Made by a program: the position numbers and the translations under genes
Part shown: positions 9,660 to 20,639 of the stretch, piece after piece
How the letters are laid out: every line of letters starts with the position of its first letter
Numbering within the stretch: the stretch's first letter is position 1
NCBI GenBank assembly: GCA_022494885.1
Contig: JAGVSM010000185.1
Coordinates: 1-64,000 of the forward strand
Length of the DNA stretch: 64,000 bases
Source of the DNA: Micrasema longulum
Taxonomy: Eukaryota; Arthropoda; Insecta; Trichoptera; Brachycentridae
Reading direction: 5' to 3'
The notes under the pieces: model-generated
The model's input: only the letters and a program-made list of their open reading frames with translations
The model's database searches: none
Told to the model about the DNA's origin: nothing

Positions 9660-10173
9660 GGTAATGCAGGCTCGGCTACTCCCTTGAAAAAAATCGGGCC
9701 TTGGCCGAGCACCGCCATAGAAATGGGGGTATGTTTTCCTTTGACCCGATAATCTTAGGGATGCAAGAACCACCAAATCACGACTAGTAAAGTAAAGCTA
9801 TAATTGAGATTTTACAAACATCCTGACAACATAAACAGATGATGGGATGCGATTGTTCATCCCAGACTCCAGTCATAAGAAATCACATACAAGCAAAGAT
9901 TGCAATGTAACACAGATTTGCATACGTATAGATCCTAAGTACATAATGGTACATTACTAATCTAAACGGCATCACGACATTAATGGCATGTTCCAAATAC
10001 ATAACATCACACAAAAAACGACTACGACACGGTAAAAATTCTAAGTACCTAACGTAACACATATTCATACACAAATAACATCAACCCTGATGATAGACGC
10101 TGTAACGCGATCCGAAACGTCGGTAGAGAGTACGAACGACACACGGCATAATAACCCAGAAAAACTTATTGTG
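9660..10173 (+). pseudogene. Indel-ridden 3' end of Penelope copy 2, with terminal repeat
   Basis: Compared with copy 1 this stretch has many one- to three-base insertions and deletions, which break the GIY-YIG frame, whereas the 900 bp before it are almost identical. It ends with the same terminal repeat (ACTTATTGTG at 10173). A hammerhead-like core (CTGATGA at 10087, GAAAC at 10114) is kept, but stem II has lost a pair (AGACGC). Confidence 0.75.
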
Positions 10174-10792
10174 AATTGCATTAAAAGTTAGTATATCTTT
10201 TCTTAACTAATTCCCATCAGGTTAGCAATAGAATAGCTACAAAAATAATTCAGTTCAATAATTATAATACGAGTACATAATAAAAATCATATATTTTTCA
10301 TGTGTTTGCATTTTTTATGATGAGTGGGTTTTTCTGTAAATTTTATTTATTATATATATGGCCCAAGCCAATTACAACAGTTTTATGAAGAAACATATAT
10401 ACAAGAAACTGAACAAAAAGAACATAAAACTATGTAGCAAAGGCAAACAAGAGCAATAACATATTGGTATACCATGTATTCATAAACACGTTAAACATAT
10501 GAGACTTCAAGCTTAACCATGCCAATCCATCTACATCCCACGCTATTTAAGTGGCGAAGAGATCTACGATAAGCCGAAGATCTATCCCAAAGATTTCCAA
10601 GTTGTATATTCCAACAAAACTGAATGAATAATCAAATCCTGATAATACCCGGTGACGATGTGACCAAATGTGCACGATAAGCGGACTGCATATACAAAAA
10701 TAAATATATTTTTTTTATTTGAAGCACAAACTTGGTTATTATTCATTTTGATAAACTATTATAATTAATAAACAATTATATAAAATATTTGT
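10174..10792. other. No gene seen
   Basis: AT-rich sequence without coding signal or clear repeat ends. Confidence 0.4.
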
Positions 10793-11030
10793 CTACCATG
10801 CAAGAGGTCTCGGGTTCGATTCCCGACATGGTTGACATGAATTATTTATTTTAAAAAGTGTTTTTACACTAGTATATTTTATAGTCCCTGGACTGGCACC
10901 TGAAGCGTAAGACTGATCATCTTACCTTCATCTAACAAAAATGATCAAGATACGCTGCGATTGGTTTACCAATGCAGTTCCCTATGCACCATAAGATGCG
11001 GAAAGGGAATAATGATGATGATTAAATAAA
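10793..11030 (+). mobile_element. tRNA-derived SINE (family A), 5'-truncated
   Basis: It begins in the tRNA-like part (GTCTCGGGTTCGATTCCCG, containing RNA polymerase III box B) and continues into the body CTGAAGCGTAAGACTGATC and a tail of TGATGATGATT repeats. The same layout is seen at 15772 and 55220. The box A half is missing. Confidence 0.75.
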
Positions 11031-11072
11031 ATAATAACAACTTTGTTTTTAACCACTCATTTTTTGTTTTTT

Positions 11073-11121
11073 CTACCGGCCGGTTTTAAAGCTATCCATT
11101 TATAAGCTTCTTCATCAAGAT
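11073..11121 (-). ncRNA. Degenerate hammerhead-like motif of another family
   Basis: The minus strand reads CTTGATGA, AGAAGCTT...AGCTTT (possible stem II), AAAACCGG and CCGGTAG. This keeps the order of hammerhead parts but with a long stem II loop and altered GAAA. It is probably a decayed Penelope terminal repeat. Confidence 0.3.
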
Positions 11122-11239
11122 AAACATTATATCTTATTTTATTTTATCAGTATTACGCTGTGTATGAAATTAATAAATCGAGTCTTTTTGTCTTGTAAGC
11201 ATGGTAATATGAGATGGATTTTCAGTATTCAGTTTTCAG

Positions 11240-11677
11240 TTGTGCCAAGAAACGTGGGATCAAGTTTTTCATAATACTAACCCAGACGAAAGTCTTGAAA
11301 ATTTTTATATGATTCTTAATAATTACATTGTAAACTCAGAAGATAAAATGGAGGAAATTAGGAAAACAAAATTCAAAAAAATAAAACCTTGGATAACACC
11401 TGGGCTAATTATTTCCATAAAAAATAGAAATAAAATGTATAATAATTGGAAAAAATACCAAAACTTATGTATCGTAAATAACACTACAGTAAAGAACACG
11501 TTAAAAAATAAATATAATCTCTATAGAAACTTAGTCGGGCGAATTATAAAAAACTGTAAAGAAAAATATTATATTAAGCAATTTGAACTAGCAAATGGTA
11601 ATTCTAAAAAACAATGGGAAATAATCAATGAAATAACAAATAGAAAAATTAAAGGCTGTTTATCCATAAAAAAATAA
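11240..11677 (+). CDS. LINE ORF, region between endonuclease and RT
   Basis: About 145 residues. KPWITPGLIISIKNRNKMY and the KEKYYIKQFELANGNSKKQW block are the usual linker ahead of a LINE RT. The apparent start is not a true start, because the endonuclease domain should precede it. The frame ends at a stop after an A8 run; the downstream frame continues the same protein. Confidence 0.8.
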   Translation: MCQETWDQVFHNTNPDESLENFYMILNNYIVNSEDKMEEIRKTKFKKIKPWITPGLIISIKNRNKMYNNWKKYQNLCIVNNTTVKNTLKNKYNLYRNLVGRIIKNCKEKYYIKQFELANGNSKKQWEIINEITNRKIKGCLSIKK

Positions 11678-11679
11678 TA

Positions 11680-13416
11680 AATGCTAATGAAGAAATTACC
11701 GAACCTGATAAAATTGCAAACACTTTTAATGATTATTTTGTCGGCGTTGCAGATAACATAATTTACTCCAACATTAAACTACAAAAACAATTGAATAATA
11801 CATTAATAGATACCACAGACGGAAATGATAACCCCGACTCAAATATTCTCTCTAGCTTTAAAAAAATCGAAGAAGAGGAAATCATAAAAATTATTAGCAA
11901 TTTAAAAAAAGACCAGTCTAAAGGTCCCGATAATATCTCTGTAGAAACACTTAAAAAAATTAAAAATAATGTATCTAAGCCTTTGCAATATATTTACAAC
12001 ATATGTCTAGAAAATGGAATCTATCCGAAATCATTTAAATTATCTACAATAGTACCAATTCACAAAAATGGCTCAGCTTCTAAAACAGATAACTATCGTC
12101 CAATTGCTCTTACCTCAAATATATCTAAAAATTTTGAAAAATGTCTAAAAAACAGAATCATGGATTATCTAGAAGGTCATAAGAAAATCTCCCATAATCA
12201 ATTTGGCTTCCGAAAAAAATTTAGCACTGATGATGCAATTTATAAATTAACTAGAGAAATATATTCCGCAATAGATAATAAATATAAATGTTTGGTAATT
12301 TTCCTTGATCTTAAAAAAGCCTTTGATACCGTTAACTTAATTAAATTATCAAATAAATTAAAAAACATTGGTATAAAAAATAAATGTCATAAGTTATTAA
12401 CTAGCTACCTATTTAATAGGACACAAAATACAAAAATAGAAAGTGAAATTAGCTTGCAAAGAGAACAACAACATGGTGTTCCACAAGGGACAATTTTAGG
12501 TCCTCTATTATTTTTAATATACTTAAACGAACTATGTGATTTAAAAGTAGACGGAGAAATATTGTCCTATGCTGATGACACTGCTATTATAGTATATAAT
12601 AAAACATGGGAGTTAACATTTAGTGATGCTACAAAAAGTATAACAATAGTTAATAACTGGTTGGAAAATAATTTGCTTAGTTTAAATCAAGAAAAAACCA
12701 TGTATTTGCCCTTTCAAATCTCTAATAAGACTGGCCCTTCACAAAATTTGTCAATTAAAATACACGATTTAAATTGTAATATAGATATCTGTAATAAGTG
12801 TTACAAAAATAGCTCAGGGGAAAGTTATAAATATCTGGGTATCCACATAGATTATAGGCTAAAATGGGAAACACATATAGCTAAATTAACAGACAAAATC
12901 AGATATTTATCTTACGTTTTCCAAAGATTAAAAAATATTTTAACTTGTGAAAAATTAAAAATGCTGTATTACGCTCTAATTCAGTCTTCTGTTACATACG
13001 GCATAATTGGTTGGGGTGGAGTTTTGGACGCACATAGTCGCCCTGTAGAAATCGCACAGAAGAGTATAGTTAAGATAATGTACAAAAAGCATAGACTATT
13101 TCCTAGTAACGAATTGTACATAGAGAGCGGACTCCTTAATTTAAAAAAGTTATATTTATTACAATGCTTAAAATATGTACAAAAAAATAGGGAATTGTTT
13201 GGCAATAATTTAAATAGGACTAGTAGCAGATCAGAAAGTGTACTGTCGGTTCCAGGATGCAGAACTAAGTTCGCACAGAGACACTCTTTCCATGTTGGTC
13301 CAAGATCTTTTAATCTCCTACCCAAGGAAATACAAAATATAGAATCCCTTCCAAAGTTTATAGCGGCTTTGAGGACTTGGATCAGCATGGAAAATACAGA
13401 TATACACCTATTGTGA
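11680..13416 (+). CDS. LINE reverse transcriptase
   Basis: The frame is open from about 11680 (IANTFNDYFVGVADNI) and includes a 541-residue stretch to the stop at 13414. RT landmarks: KGPDNISVE, IVPIHKNGS with NYRPIALTS, QFGFRKKFSTDDAI, motif A FLDLKKAFDTVN, motif B QHGVPQGTILGPLLFLIYLN, catalytic motif C YADDTAI, and KYLGIHIDYRLKW. The tail HSFHVGPRSFNLLPKEIQ is the common C-terminal block. Catalytic aspartates are present. Only the frameshift upstream and the missing endonuclease disable it. Confidence 0.9.
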   Translation, partial: NANEEITEPDKIANTFNDYFVGVADNIIYSNIKLQKQLNNTLIDTTDGNDNPDSNILSSFKKIEEEEIIKIISNLKKDQSKGPDNISVETLKKIKNNVSKPLQYIYNICLENGIYPKSFKLSTIVPIHKNGSASKTDNYRPIALTSNISKNFEKCLKNRIMDYLEGHKKISHNQFGFRKKFSTDDAIYKLTREIYSAIDNKYKCLVIFLDLKKAFDTVNLIKLSNKLKNIGIKNKCHKLLTSYLFNRTQNTKIESEISLQREQQHGVPQGTILGPLLFLIYLNELCDLKVDGEILSYADDTAIIVYNKTWELTFSDATKSITIVNNWLENNLLSLNQEKTMYLPFQISNKTGPSQNLSIKIHDLNCNIDICNKCYKNSSGESYKYLGIHIDYRLKWETHIAKLTDKIRYLSYVFQRLKNILTCEKLKMLYYALIQSSVTYGIIGWGGVLDAHSRPVEIAQKSIVKIMYKKHRLFPSNELYIESGLLNLKKLYLLQCLKYVQKNRELFGNNLNRTSSRSESVLSVPGCRTKFAQRHSFHVGPRSFNLLPKEIQNIESLPKFIAALRTWISMENTDIHLL

Positions 13417-13788
13417 AAGAGTCGTACAACAGCATATTCTAAACTTTGATGTCTTAATTACATTGTTTATGTCATTTTCCTGTTATTTCTGTATGATTTT
13501 TAATGGCATTGTCATATTTGTGTTTGTATACCAAAAAATTCACCAAAAACAATAATAAAGGAATGGCCCACGCTCAGACGTTTAAGTCTTTGTGGGCATT
13601 TTTCCAAATTTAAGGCTATGTTTATTTTTAGAATATGTATTTTTTCTCTTTTTCTCTTCTAATGTTTAATATGTAATTTAATATGTAATTTAATATGTTT
13701 AATATGTAAAATATGTAATTTAATACATGCATAATATGTAACAGTATGGAAAAATAAACAAAAGTATAGTAATGTAATTTATAGCCTA

Positions 13789-13875
13789 ACACAGGGTTTG
13801 CCGACGGGACAGCCTAGTAGCCCATTGTTTGCTGACATATCCATGAATGAACTGGAGACTGAATTTTTAAGTAAT
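13789..13875 (+). pseudogene. Penelope-like RT fragment (motif B)
   Basis: About 29 codons read TQGLPTGQPSSPLFADISMN and on to ELETEF. This is the motif B region of a Penelope RT (compare EGVAMGNPLSPVIANFFME at 6.25 kb), of a different family. Both sides are non-coding. Confidence 0.65.
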
Positions 13876-13989
13876 TCACCACTTCTTAAATGTATATAAA
13901 TACTTAAATACATAAATACTTAAACATTTAAACAAAGTTGATTGCACAATTAAATTAAAATTAAAAACTTCTATAGATCTGATGCAACT

Positions 13990-15075
13990 GAGAGGGATTT
14001 TTGCATTTTTTAGAAGGGATTGTAAGTCTAGGCATTTACAAGGCTTTTGACCTGTCATTGGCTGGTTTCATTGGCCACTTTGCGAATCGCGTATCATCCA
14101 CCATTCTGTTTATGTTTAAGCATTCACATTTCCACAACTTGTCCATCTTTTGACCTTTGAAAAGTTAAAGAGTTGAAAGCTTTATCATGTGGATGAGATT
14201 CATCCGGCTGAACGATTTCACCTACTAGGCAACGCCTGAAAATATTTTTTCAATTTTTATAATTCTTCTTATACCAGATAGTTAAATCAACAATGTTTTG
14301 AGTACGTCCAAATGTTTGTAGACAGGCTGGATTTCCTCCGTAGTGAATCTCACCCACATGATAAAAGTTACAGCTCTTTTACTTCACAAAAGTCAACAGA
14401 TGGTAGAGTTGAGGAAATGTGGACATTTCAACATAGACTTAATGGTAAATGTTACACAGTGTGTATTGTGGCGACGTAAACCAGCCAATTACATTTAATA
14501 AGCCCTGTTAATATCTAGACTTACATATTTCCTTCTCAAAAATGTTTTTTCTTTTTTTAAACTTATACTTTATTAACAATATTTTGAGTTTGTCTAAATT
14601 TTTGTAGCCCTGTAGATGCCCTGACTTCTATATTACCTTCTCTTAAATGTTCTTCATCTCTGTAGTAATATATTAATATAAACAGCTCCCCAGGGAGTTG
14701 AATCCAGTCCTTGTCTACAAAAATTAAGACAAACTCAAAATATTGTTAATAAATCCACCTGGTCCATGAAGAAGTGTAGAAATTGAAAAAATAACATTTT
14801 CAGGCGTTGCCTAGTATGTGGGTGAAATAATTCAATTAGATGAATCTCACCTGCATAAATAAAGGTTTCAGCTCTTCAAATTCACAAACATCAACAGATG
14901 AAAGAATTGAAGGAATATAGATGTTCAAATATGAGCAGAATGGTGAATGTTACACAGTGTGTAAAGTGGCCACTTAAACCAGCCATTGACAGGTCATAAG
15001 CCCTGTAGATGCCTAGACTTCTATATTACCTTATCCTTAATGTTCTTTATCTCTGTTGTAATATGTTAATTATAC
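13990..15075. repeat. Cluster of the 3.8-4.3 kb dispersed repeat, in both orientations
   Basis: Blocks of the repeat occur forward at 13995-14340 and reversed at 14480-15070, including GGCATTTACAAGGCTTTTGAC, CTAGGCAACGCCTGAAAATA and CTCCCCAGGGAGTTGAATCC. The two halves make a large imperfect inverted repeat. No coding signal is seen. Confidence 0.6.
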
Positions 15076-15771
15076 TTTTTTTTCCTGATAACAATCAGGA
15101 CATTTGGCAACCCGGAAGACTGAAGTCCGGATAAACGGAGTTCTACCAGACAGTAAATTAAATGAGCATTGTAAAAATAACAAAAAACTTACCTATATAC
15201 ATTTCTCGATGTAAAACACAATACTTGTAAATAAACAATAACAAACTAAATAATTTAAATTCACTTGTAATTAATTCAAGAGCAATATTTTTTCAACAAT
15301 CCAAAACCCATAATTGGAATTAACGCACTGTCAACATTTTTTTCACAAAATTATAAACAACACAACCACTTTTTTGTTCGAATTACGGTTAGGTAGATAC
15401 TGCTTTTTGTTATTTCCTGGTTACATACAATGTCCACTTGACTACCTCCACTGAATTAGAACATTTCGGGCTCCAGAACGAGTTTGATTCAAATGTCATA
15501 TTTTTGAATATCGAACAACAGTTGCTTACACATACAGCGACACCGGACGCTCCGGTTGGTGGATTTGTACTGAGTGAGAACAAAGTAACGCGGAGTGAGA
15601 GGGAGAGGACGGAGGCTATAATAACGTGTTGCTTCGCTCGCTCGATTTGTATCGGTTAGCTGTCAAAATGGACGTTTGACTATAAAAAAGCTATTTAACC
15701 CTTCCGGGTCTGAGGAGGTAACTAGGGTCCCTCGGGTAACATATTTTTTTCAATAACTATTTTCTCCTCAT
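15076..15771. other. No gene seen
   Basis: A 73-residue ORF at 15438-15659 has no recognisable motif and is not supported. The rest is AT-rich. Confidence 0.4.
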
Positions 15772-16026
15772 GGTGTTTAACGGCCAGCGCGTTTGCACAC
15801 CACGCATGAGGTCTCGGGTTCGATTACCGGCATGGTCGATATGGGATATTTATTTAAAACGGTGTTTTTACACTAGAATATTTCATAGTCCCTGGTCTGG
15901 TACCTGAAGCGTAAGACTGATCATCTTACCTTGATGCAACAAAAAATGTGATCAAGATACGCTGCAATTGGTGTACCTATGCAGTTCCCAACGCACCATT
16001 AGGTGCGGAAAGGGAATGATGATGAA
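15772..16026 (+). mobile_element. tRNA-derived SINE (family A)
   Basis: The tRNA-like head has box B as GGTTCGATTACC. The body shares TCATAGTCCCTGG, CTGAAGCGTAAGACTGATC and AAGATACGCTGCAATTGG with the copies at 10793 and 55220. The tail is TGATGATGAAG-like. Confidence 0.8.
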
Positions 16027-16590
16027 GATTTTTTTTTAATGGAGTCTTTATTCAGAAAATACACATATTATTATAATATTAATACATTAAAAAAAGAAAA
16101 ACATATTTTTTCTCGATAAACTAATAAATAATAGTTCACCATCAGGTGCTCAGACAGTAGTTTAAATTGCGATCAAAATAAAAGTTAAAGAGTACAGACA
16201 TAAAATTGTAAACAAATAATTAATTAACCTTTATTATTTTATTTTTGATGCTTTAAAAAAAACATATTGATTTATTTTTTTGCATAATCCTTCCTCATAA
16301 TGTTAAAAATGTATCAAAATATTTTTTTTTTATTTCTGCCAAATTTTTTAAATAATAATTCACATTTGTCTTGACTTTTTCCCCGTGCAAACAGCAAACA
16401 TCACAATTCATTCGCTTTCTAGTTAAATAATCTTCGATACGTTGGTCAGTTCACGCGTGTGCGTCTTATTTCCAGCAATAACCACAAAAATCCGGATTTT
16501 GTGCGTTAGATTTCACAAGCATTCCTTCACAACTCCCCGGTAACGATTTGCGTGAATTTAGAGCATTGTTATAAAAGTGTAGTAGAAGAG
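16027..16590. other. No gene seen
   Basis: AT-rich intergenic DNA with long T and A runs. Confidence 0.4.
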
Positions 16591-16859
16591 GAGCTCGATG
16601 TCATCGTCGGTAAAACTGCAATACCGCATAACTATCAATGGATTGTTTTGTCACGGGACCTTAAGAAGCGTTCTGTTGGTATATTACTTACGATTTTAAT
16701 CAACCAAAAATACCGTTGAAGCATCAGAAAAACTATAATTGTAGCAATAATTCAAAACTAATAGCTATTAGTTCCTATAACGAAGTTACTTCAGTTTAAA
16801 AAAACGTTTAAAATAACAGGTTACGCGGTATTGCAATATCACCGACGATATAGCATCCT
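16591..16859. mobile_element. Small TIR element (MITE), about 270 bp
   Basis: The left end reads GATGTCATCGTCGGTAAAAC then TGCAATACCGC; the right end holds GCGGTATTGCA then TCACCGACGATATAGCATC. This gives imperfect inverted repeats of about 36 bp around a non-coding AT-rich centre. It is a single copy in this window. Confidence 0.65.
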
Positions 16860-17024
16860 TTTACAACAGTATTTTATAAATCTTAATATTATTTGGTCTT
16901 CATATTATGATGTTCACATCAAAAAAATTTAATCAGTTCAACACCGATTTTGAAAAAAGATAGGCTGGAGGTTGGGCTTATATTTTAAGACCAATATACG
17001 TATAATGAGTAAGAAACTAGCTTA

Positions 17025-17312
17025 AATATATCTTCTCTTCAAGACCATCGAAACAAATCCGACCTTCTAGTCTTATTTAAAATTCTCAAATCACTCTTTA
17101 ATGCGCCTGAACTACTGAGCTCTATAAAATTAAATATCCCAACTAGAAACCCCAGACAGAACTAACTCTCTCATACCGATAACCATAGAACTAACTATGG
17201 TTTTTATTTCCCTATGCCCAGAATTCTTAGGTCTGCCAACAAACATACCAGTGTTGATTTCTTTGATAACAAGTTGTCTAATTTTATACAATCACTGAAC
17301 CAAGTTCAATTA
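17025..17312 (+). pseudogene. LINE fragment, C-terminal tail
   Basis: The plus frame reads DHRNKSDLLVLFKIL, LNIPTRNPRQN, then NYGFYFPMPRILRSANKHTS and VDFFDNKLSNFIQSL. These are standard blocks of the C-terminal end of Jockey-like LINE ORFs. At least one stop interrupts it. Confidence 0.7.
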
Positions 17313-18075
17313 TAAACACCTGTCTCCCGCTTCCACTCCCACAAAGTGTACTATATACCATGGTGTCTTTTTACTTTCTTTTATAATAATTTTCTATGCA
17401 TAAACATCTCGTGAAAATGCTTACTGGGAGTATATATACATATATAAATAAAAAAATATAAAAAAATAATATACGAGTTTTGCAGAAAATTCTGAATACT
17501 ATGAAACAATTTTATAAACACTACCGTGACAATTATTTTAGCTGGGGTATTCCTATTTCCCCCGTCCGGGACTATTGGATTTTTTCGTTTAGGCTCAGAA
17601 AGGTTAAACACTGCCTGTAAAAGTATTGTAATCATAAAAAAGAAAACCTTTCATAGATAACTTTTAACACATTTTATTAGAGATTTTTAATCAATCAATA
17701 AGTAGAAAGATGTTAAGTCGAACTAATAAAAAAAACAGAAATGATTTGGATCTTCAGGACCAGTCCCGAAGATAGCTTCTTAAAAAAATAAATTAACCAA
17801 TTAGCTTTATTTATATTTTCATCAAAATCATTAATTATGGAGTTTAATCAAGAATTTTCTACAAAAAACATCAATTAACATATTACAACATAGATGACAA
17901 ACATTTTAGAGAAAGGAATATGGACGTCTAGGCATATTTATTTATTTATAAACGGTCTAAGCCAATTTGCACAGTTTACTGGTACAAAAATGTTATTTGA
18001 AAAAAAAAAGAATTTATAAATACAGAAAATAATATTTAAGCTCAAGTCAGAAATAAGGGCAGTAAATTAGAACAA
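17313..18075. other. AT-rich DNA with a small piece of dispersed repeat
   Basis: TTAACATATTACAACATAGATG at 17876 and the following 60 bp match the repeat at 3813. Nothing else is recognised. Confidence 0.45.
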
Positions 18076-18079
18076 CAAA

Positions 18080-18540
18080 ATCAGTAGTTCACAACGGAGT
18101 CCTGGTCACGACTCTGATGTATGGGAGCGAAGTCTGGACTTAGAAAAACAGAGATGAAAGCAGGCTGAATGCTTTTGAAAGGTGATCTCTCAGGCGAATG
18201 TGTGGTACAACTATGTACGAAAGATGCACAAATGTCGAGATCCGTACATTATGAAGGTTGAGAAAGGCATTATCGACAAAATCAAGAAAGGAGCTCTGCG
18301 CTGGTTCGGACATGTAGAGAGAATGGACAGCGAAAGAACGGCTTAAAATATTTACAATGCGAATGTTGATGGATACGGAAATAGAAAAAGACCGAGAAAG
18401 ACATGGCAAAACCAAATCCAACAAATACTTGAAGATAGACATGTTAAAAGTCGGAATAATCGGCGCGCGTGCATGAGAAGATGTATGAATGTAGAGGAAG
18501 CGAGATATGTATGCAAAGATAGAGTGATGTGGCGTTTTTT
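18080..18540 (+). pseudogene. LINE fragment of the MYGSEVW family
   Basis: The plus strand encodes, over several frames and stops, TTLMYGSEVWT, SLRRMCG, the KELC..WFGHVERMDS block and RPRKTWQNQIQQIL. It matches the copy at 46.83 kb closely. It ends where the MITE at 18569 is inserted. Confidence 0.8.
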
Positions 18541-18568
18541 CCTCTATTGGAATAGTATAGATAATAAT

Positions 18569-18695
18569 ACCCGTATGCAGAGACAAAACTTAAGGTGAGG
18601 AAAGTACATTCTAATTTCAAATGCAGAGAATAACCCGAAGGTGAAGACAATAGAATGTACTCTCCTCACCTTAAGGTTTGTCTCTGCATACGGGT
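18569..18695. mobile_element. 127-bp MITE with long TIRs (ACCCGTATGCAGAG family)
   Basis: The outer 30 bp, starting ACCCGTATGCAGAGACAAA, are repeated inverted at the right end (TTTGTCTCTGCATACGGGT). A close copy is at 60470-60592. The flanks are ATA on both sides, suggesting a 2-3 bp target duplication. It is non-coding and could fold into one long hairpin. Confidence 0.8.
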
Positions 18696-19239
18696 ATAAG
18701 TCTTACAGTAGCTCAGTTTAGCCATGGCGTCCCCCCCTCTTTTCTTGACATTAACAAGAGACCTGCAAAACGCAGGAAGGTCCCGCCTAAGAAACTCCAA
18801 GTCACTGGAAGAGTACTAGTCTACACATTCTTGTCATTGGGGAATTAAGGGCTTATACAGGGTGTTCTTTGAACCCGGTCACATCCGAAACCACGATGAT
18901 CAGTCTGAGCAAGAAGACGTATTGGCACATTAAAATATTGAATTTTTTTTTTGCTTATTTCTTCGATTAATTACAAGATTATACATTACATTAACGAAAC
19001 CCGTTTCGTTTTTTTATTTTAATTTATCCAGTCTTGAGATATCGTGGTCACCGCAAGGCGCCTTTTTGAGAGGAGCTCTTGGATATCAGCTATAGCAGTT
19101 TTAAAAATTATTATTTTTACAAATAAAACATGTTAAAATATAGATAAAAGCTACCATAATATTGTACAGTTAATTTTTATATCAATAAATTTAAAAGTTT
19201 TCTCAGGAAAAAATGTTGAAAAATGGCTTTTTTGGGCCT
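18696..19239. other. No gene seen
   Basis: TACAGGGTGTTCTTTGAACCC near 18857 resembles transposon ends, but I find no partner. The rest is AT-rich. Confidence 0.35.
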
Positions 19240-19753
19240 CCTGTAGCTAAAATACAAATAACTATCGATGTGCTTAAAAACATGCTAAGCATTTGAGCGA
19301 ACAATAATGAACATGCTTAAGTTATCGCAGTCATAAGTCAACGCGTGTGTAATCTCTAAGTCAACGCTCGTGTCGGTTTTTATTTTGTTTTTCTCGTAAA
19401 TAAATATCTATATCTCTATGAGTATCTAATACAAATAAGTGAAAATTAAATTACAATAACTATGGCGCTGCTTTTCTTGACATTTTTTTTGCTAACCGCC
19501 GGCTAAATGCAACAAGTAGCATGATAAATAAAAATAGCAGCTTTGGAATATTTTCCATATTTACACCGGTGAAATTCAAATATGTGATTGCGCAGCAGGA
19601 TTATACGTCGCGAAACGTAAATATTTTGACATTTGATATTAGGTGTCCACGGTTGTTCCATTGTGATCGCGAATGCGATAAACAACCTTGGTGAGAAATC
19701 GTTATCACGTCGCTTATTAGCACGTCGATAGTTATTTGTGATTGAGCTGCAGG
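19240..19753. mobile_element. TIR element (MITE, CCAGTAGCTC family), 514 bp
   Basis: The left end CCTGTAGCT runs into ACAAATAACTATCGATGTGC. The right end GATAGTTATTTGTGATTGAG continues into CTGCAGG. The internal GTCAACGCGTGTGTAATCTC block is shared with the copies at 1224 and 53470. Shorter than both. Confidence 0.75.
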
Positions 19754-19857
19754 ACCTCTTAAAGCCGTAGTTAGATAAGGTAACGAAAAATTGCGCCTTA
19801 TAGCATACTATCAGCTGAGCATAAAATCGAATTTGGCCGTGCAAATTGTAAAAAGCA

Positions 19858-19995
19858 AACTAGTTACCGACCGAAGTTTAGTTTCGGTTTCAACCAGTTT
19901 CCGTTAATAAAACGAGTTTCGGCCGCGGTTTCGGTTTCGACTAAAAATTAGCCAAAACTTCGGCTCAGGCGAAACCTGCGGTCGGGATGTTTCGG
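19858..19995. repeat. TTCGG-rich degenerate repeat
   Basis: Many spaced TTTCGGTTTC, GTTTCGGCC and CTTCGGC units occur within 140 bp, far richer in CpG than the surroundings. It is of the kind found at the ends of some hAT elements, but no paired end is visible. Confidence 0.45.
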
Positions 19996-20081
19996 ATTAC
20001 GTTTGGCCGTGCTCGGGTGCATCTTATGGCTCGTGACTCTAAGTTCTCATGAGTTCTGAGATCTTTCATATTTATATTTTC

Positions 20082-20303
20082 AAAGCCCGTAAGCTAGAAG
20101 AGGCTGCAAACATATCAACTGAGCGTGTATACGCCATCATACACAAACATTTGTATTTGAAAAAGCTATCCGCGCGATGCCGCGTTTGTTCTCTATCGAC
20201 CAAAAATGGACACGTATGAAGCTTTTGCTGCTGATGAAACGAGGGTCCATTTCCGGAGACCAACTCTAAGCCGGAAACAATGAAGGAAGCGTCCAAGCAA
20301 TAG
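20082..20303 (+). pseudogene. mariner transposase relic
   Basis: Frame 1 reads KARKLEEAANISTERVYAII then HKHLYLKKLSAR, the helix-turn-helix part of mariner transposases. After a frameshift come SIDQKWTRMK and AADETRVHF (a DET, as around the second catalytic aspartate) and KPETMKEASKQ. At least two frameshifts and stops make it non-functional. No TIRs were found. Confidence 0.75.
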
Positions 20304-20639
20304 GTTTCGGAGTAGGAAACAGAGTAAACGGTAGGCCGTAAAAAATTTTTAATACCTCGAATATACTTTTTAGAACCTCGATTATCCGGATTTTCGATTT
20401 TAAGTATTTAACATTTTTTTTACAAATTTAACTCATTTGCACTGCGCCTTCTATTGAAATGAATTGTCTCAATATTTTTAATATTCTTGCATTCGTCGTG
20501 TCGGGATTCCTATCGAATTTTGTCAAAGTTCATTTCACCTGGAGGTTTTCCAAATATCATAAGAGACTTTTGTGATGCAATTTGTCGGGATTCCAGGTCA
20601 TCAGTTTCTTTCGTGATAACTTTGATTGCCATTTTTTTC
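20304..20639. other. No gene recognised
   Basis: A 79-residue ORF at 20487-20726 runs into SINE sequence and shows no family resemblance. Confidence 0.4.

Larger units (their letters stand above)
11235..13610 (+). mobile_element. 5'-truncated non-LTR retrotransposon (LINE)
   Basis: The element contains the linker, RT and C-terminal domains in two frames (11240-11677 and 11680-13416) and a 3' UTR of about 190 bp. Near the end is a hairpin (ATGGCCCAC / GTGGGCAT, about 13562-13600). The endonuclease domain is absent, so it is 5'-truncated at about 11235. A Jockey/CR1-group affinity is likely from RT style; the clade is not certain. Confidence 0.85.

Noticed and set aside
15438..15659. 73-residue ORF as a small gene
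   Set aside because: No motif, no promoter or splice context, and it is surrounded by repeats.
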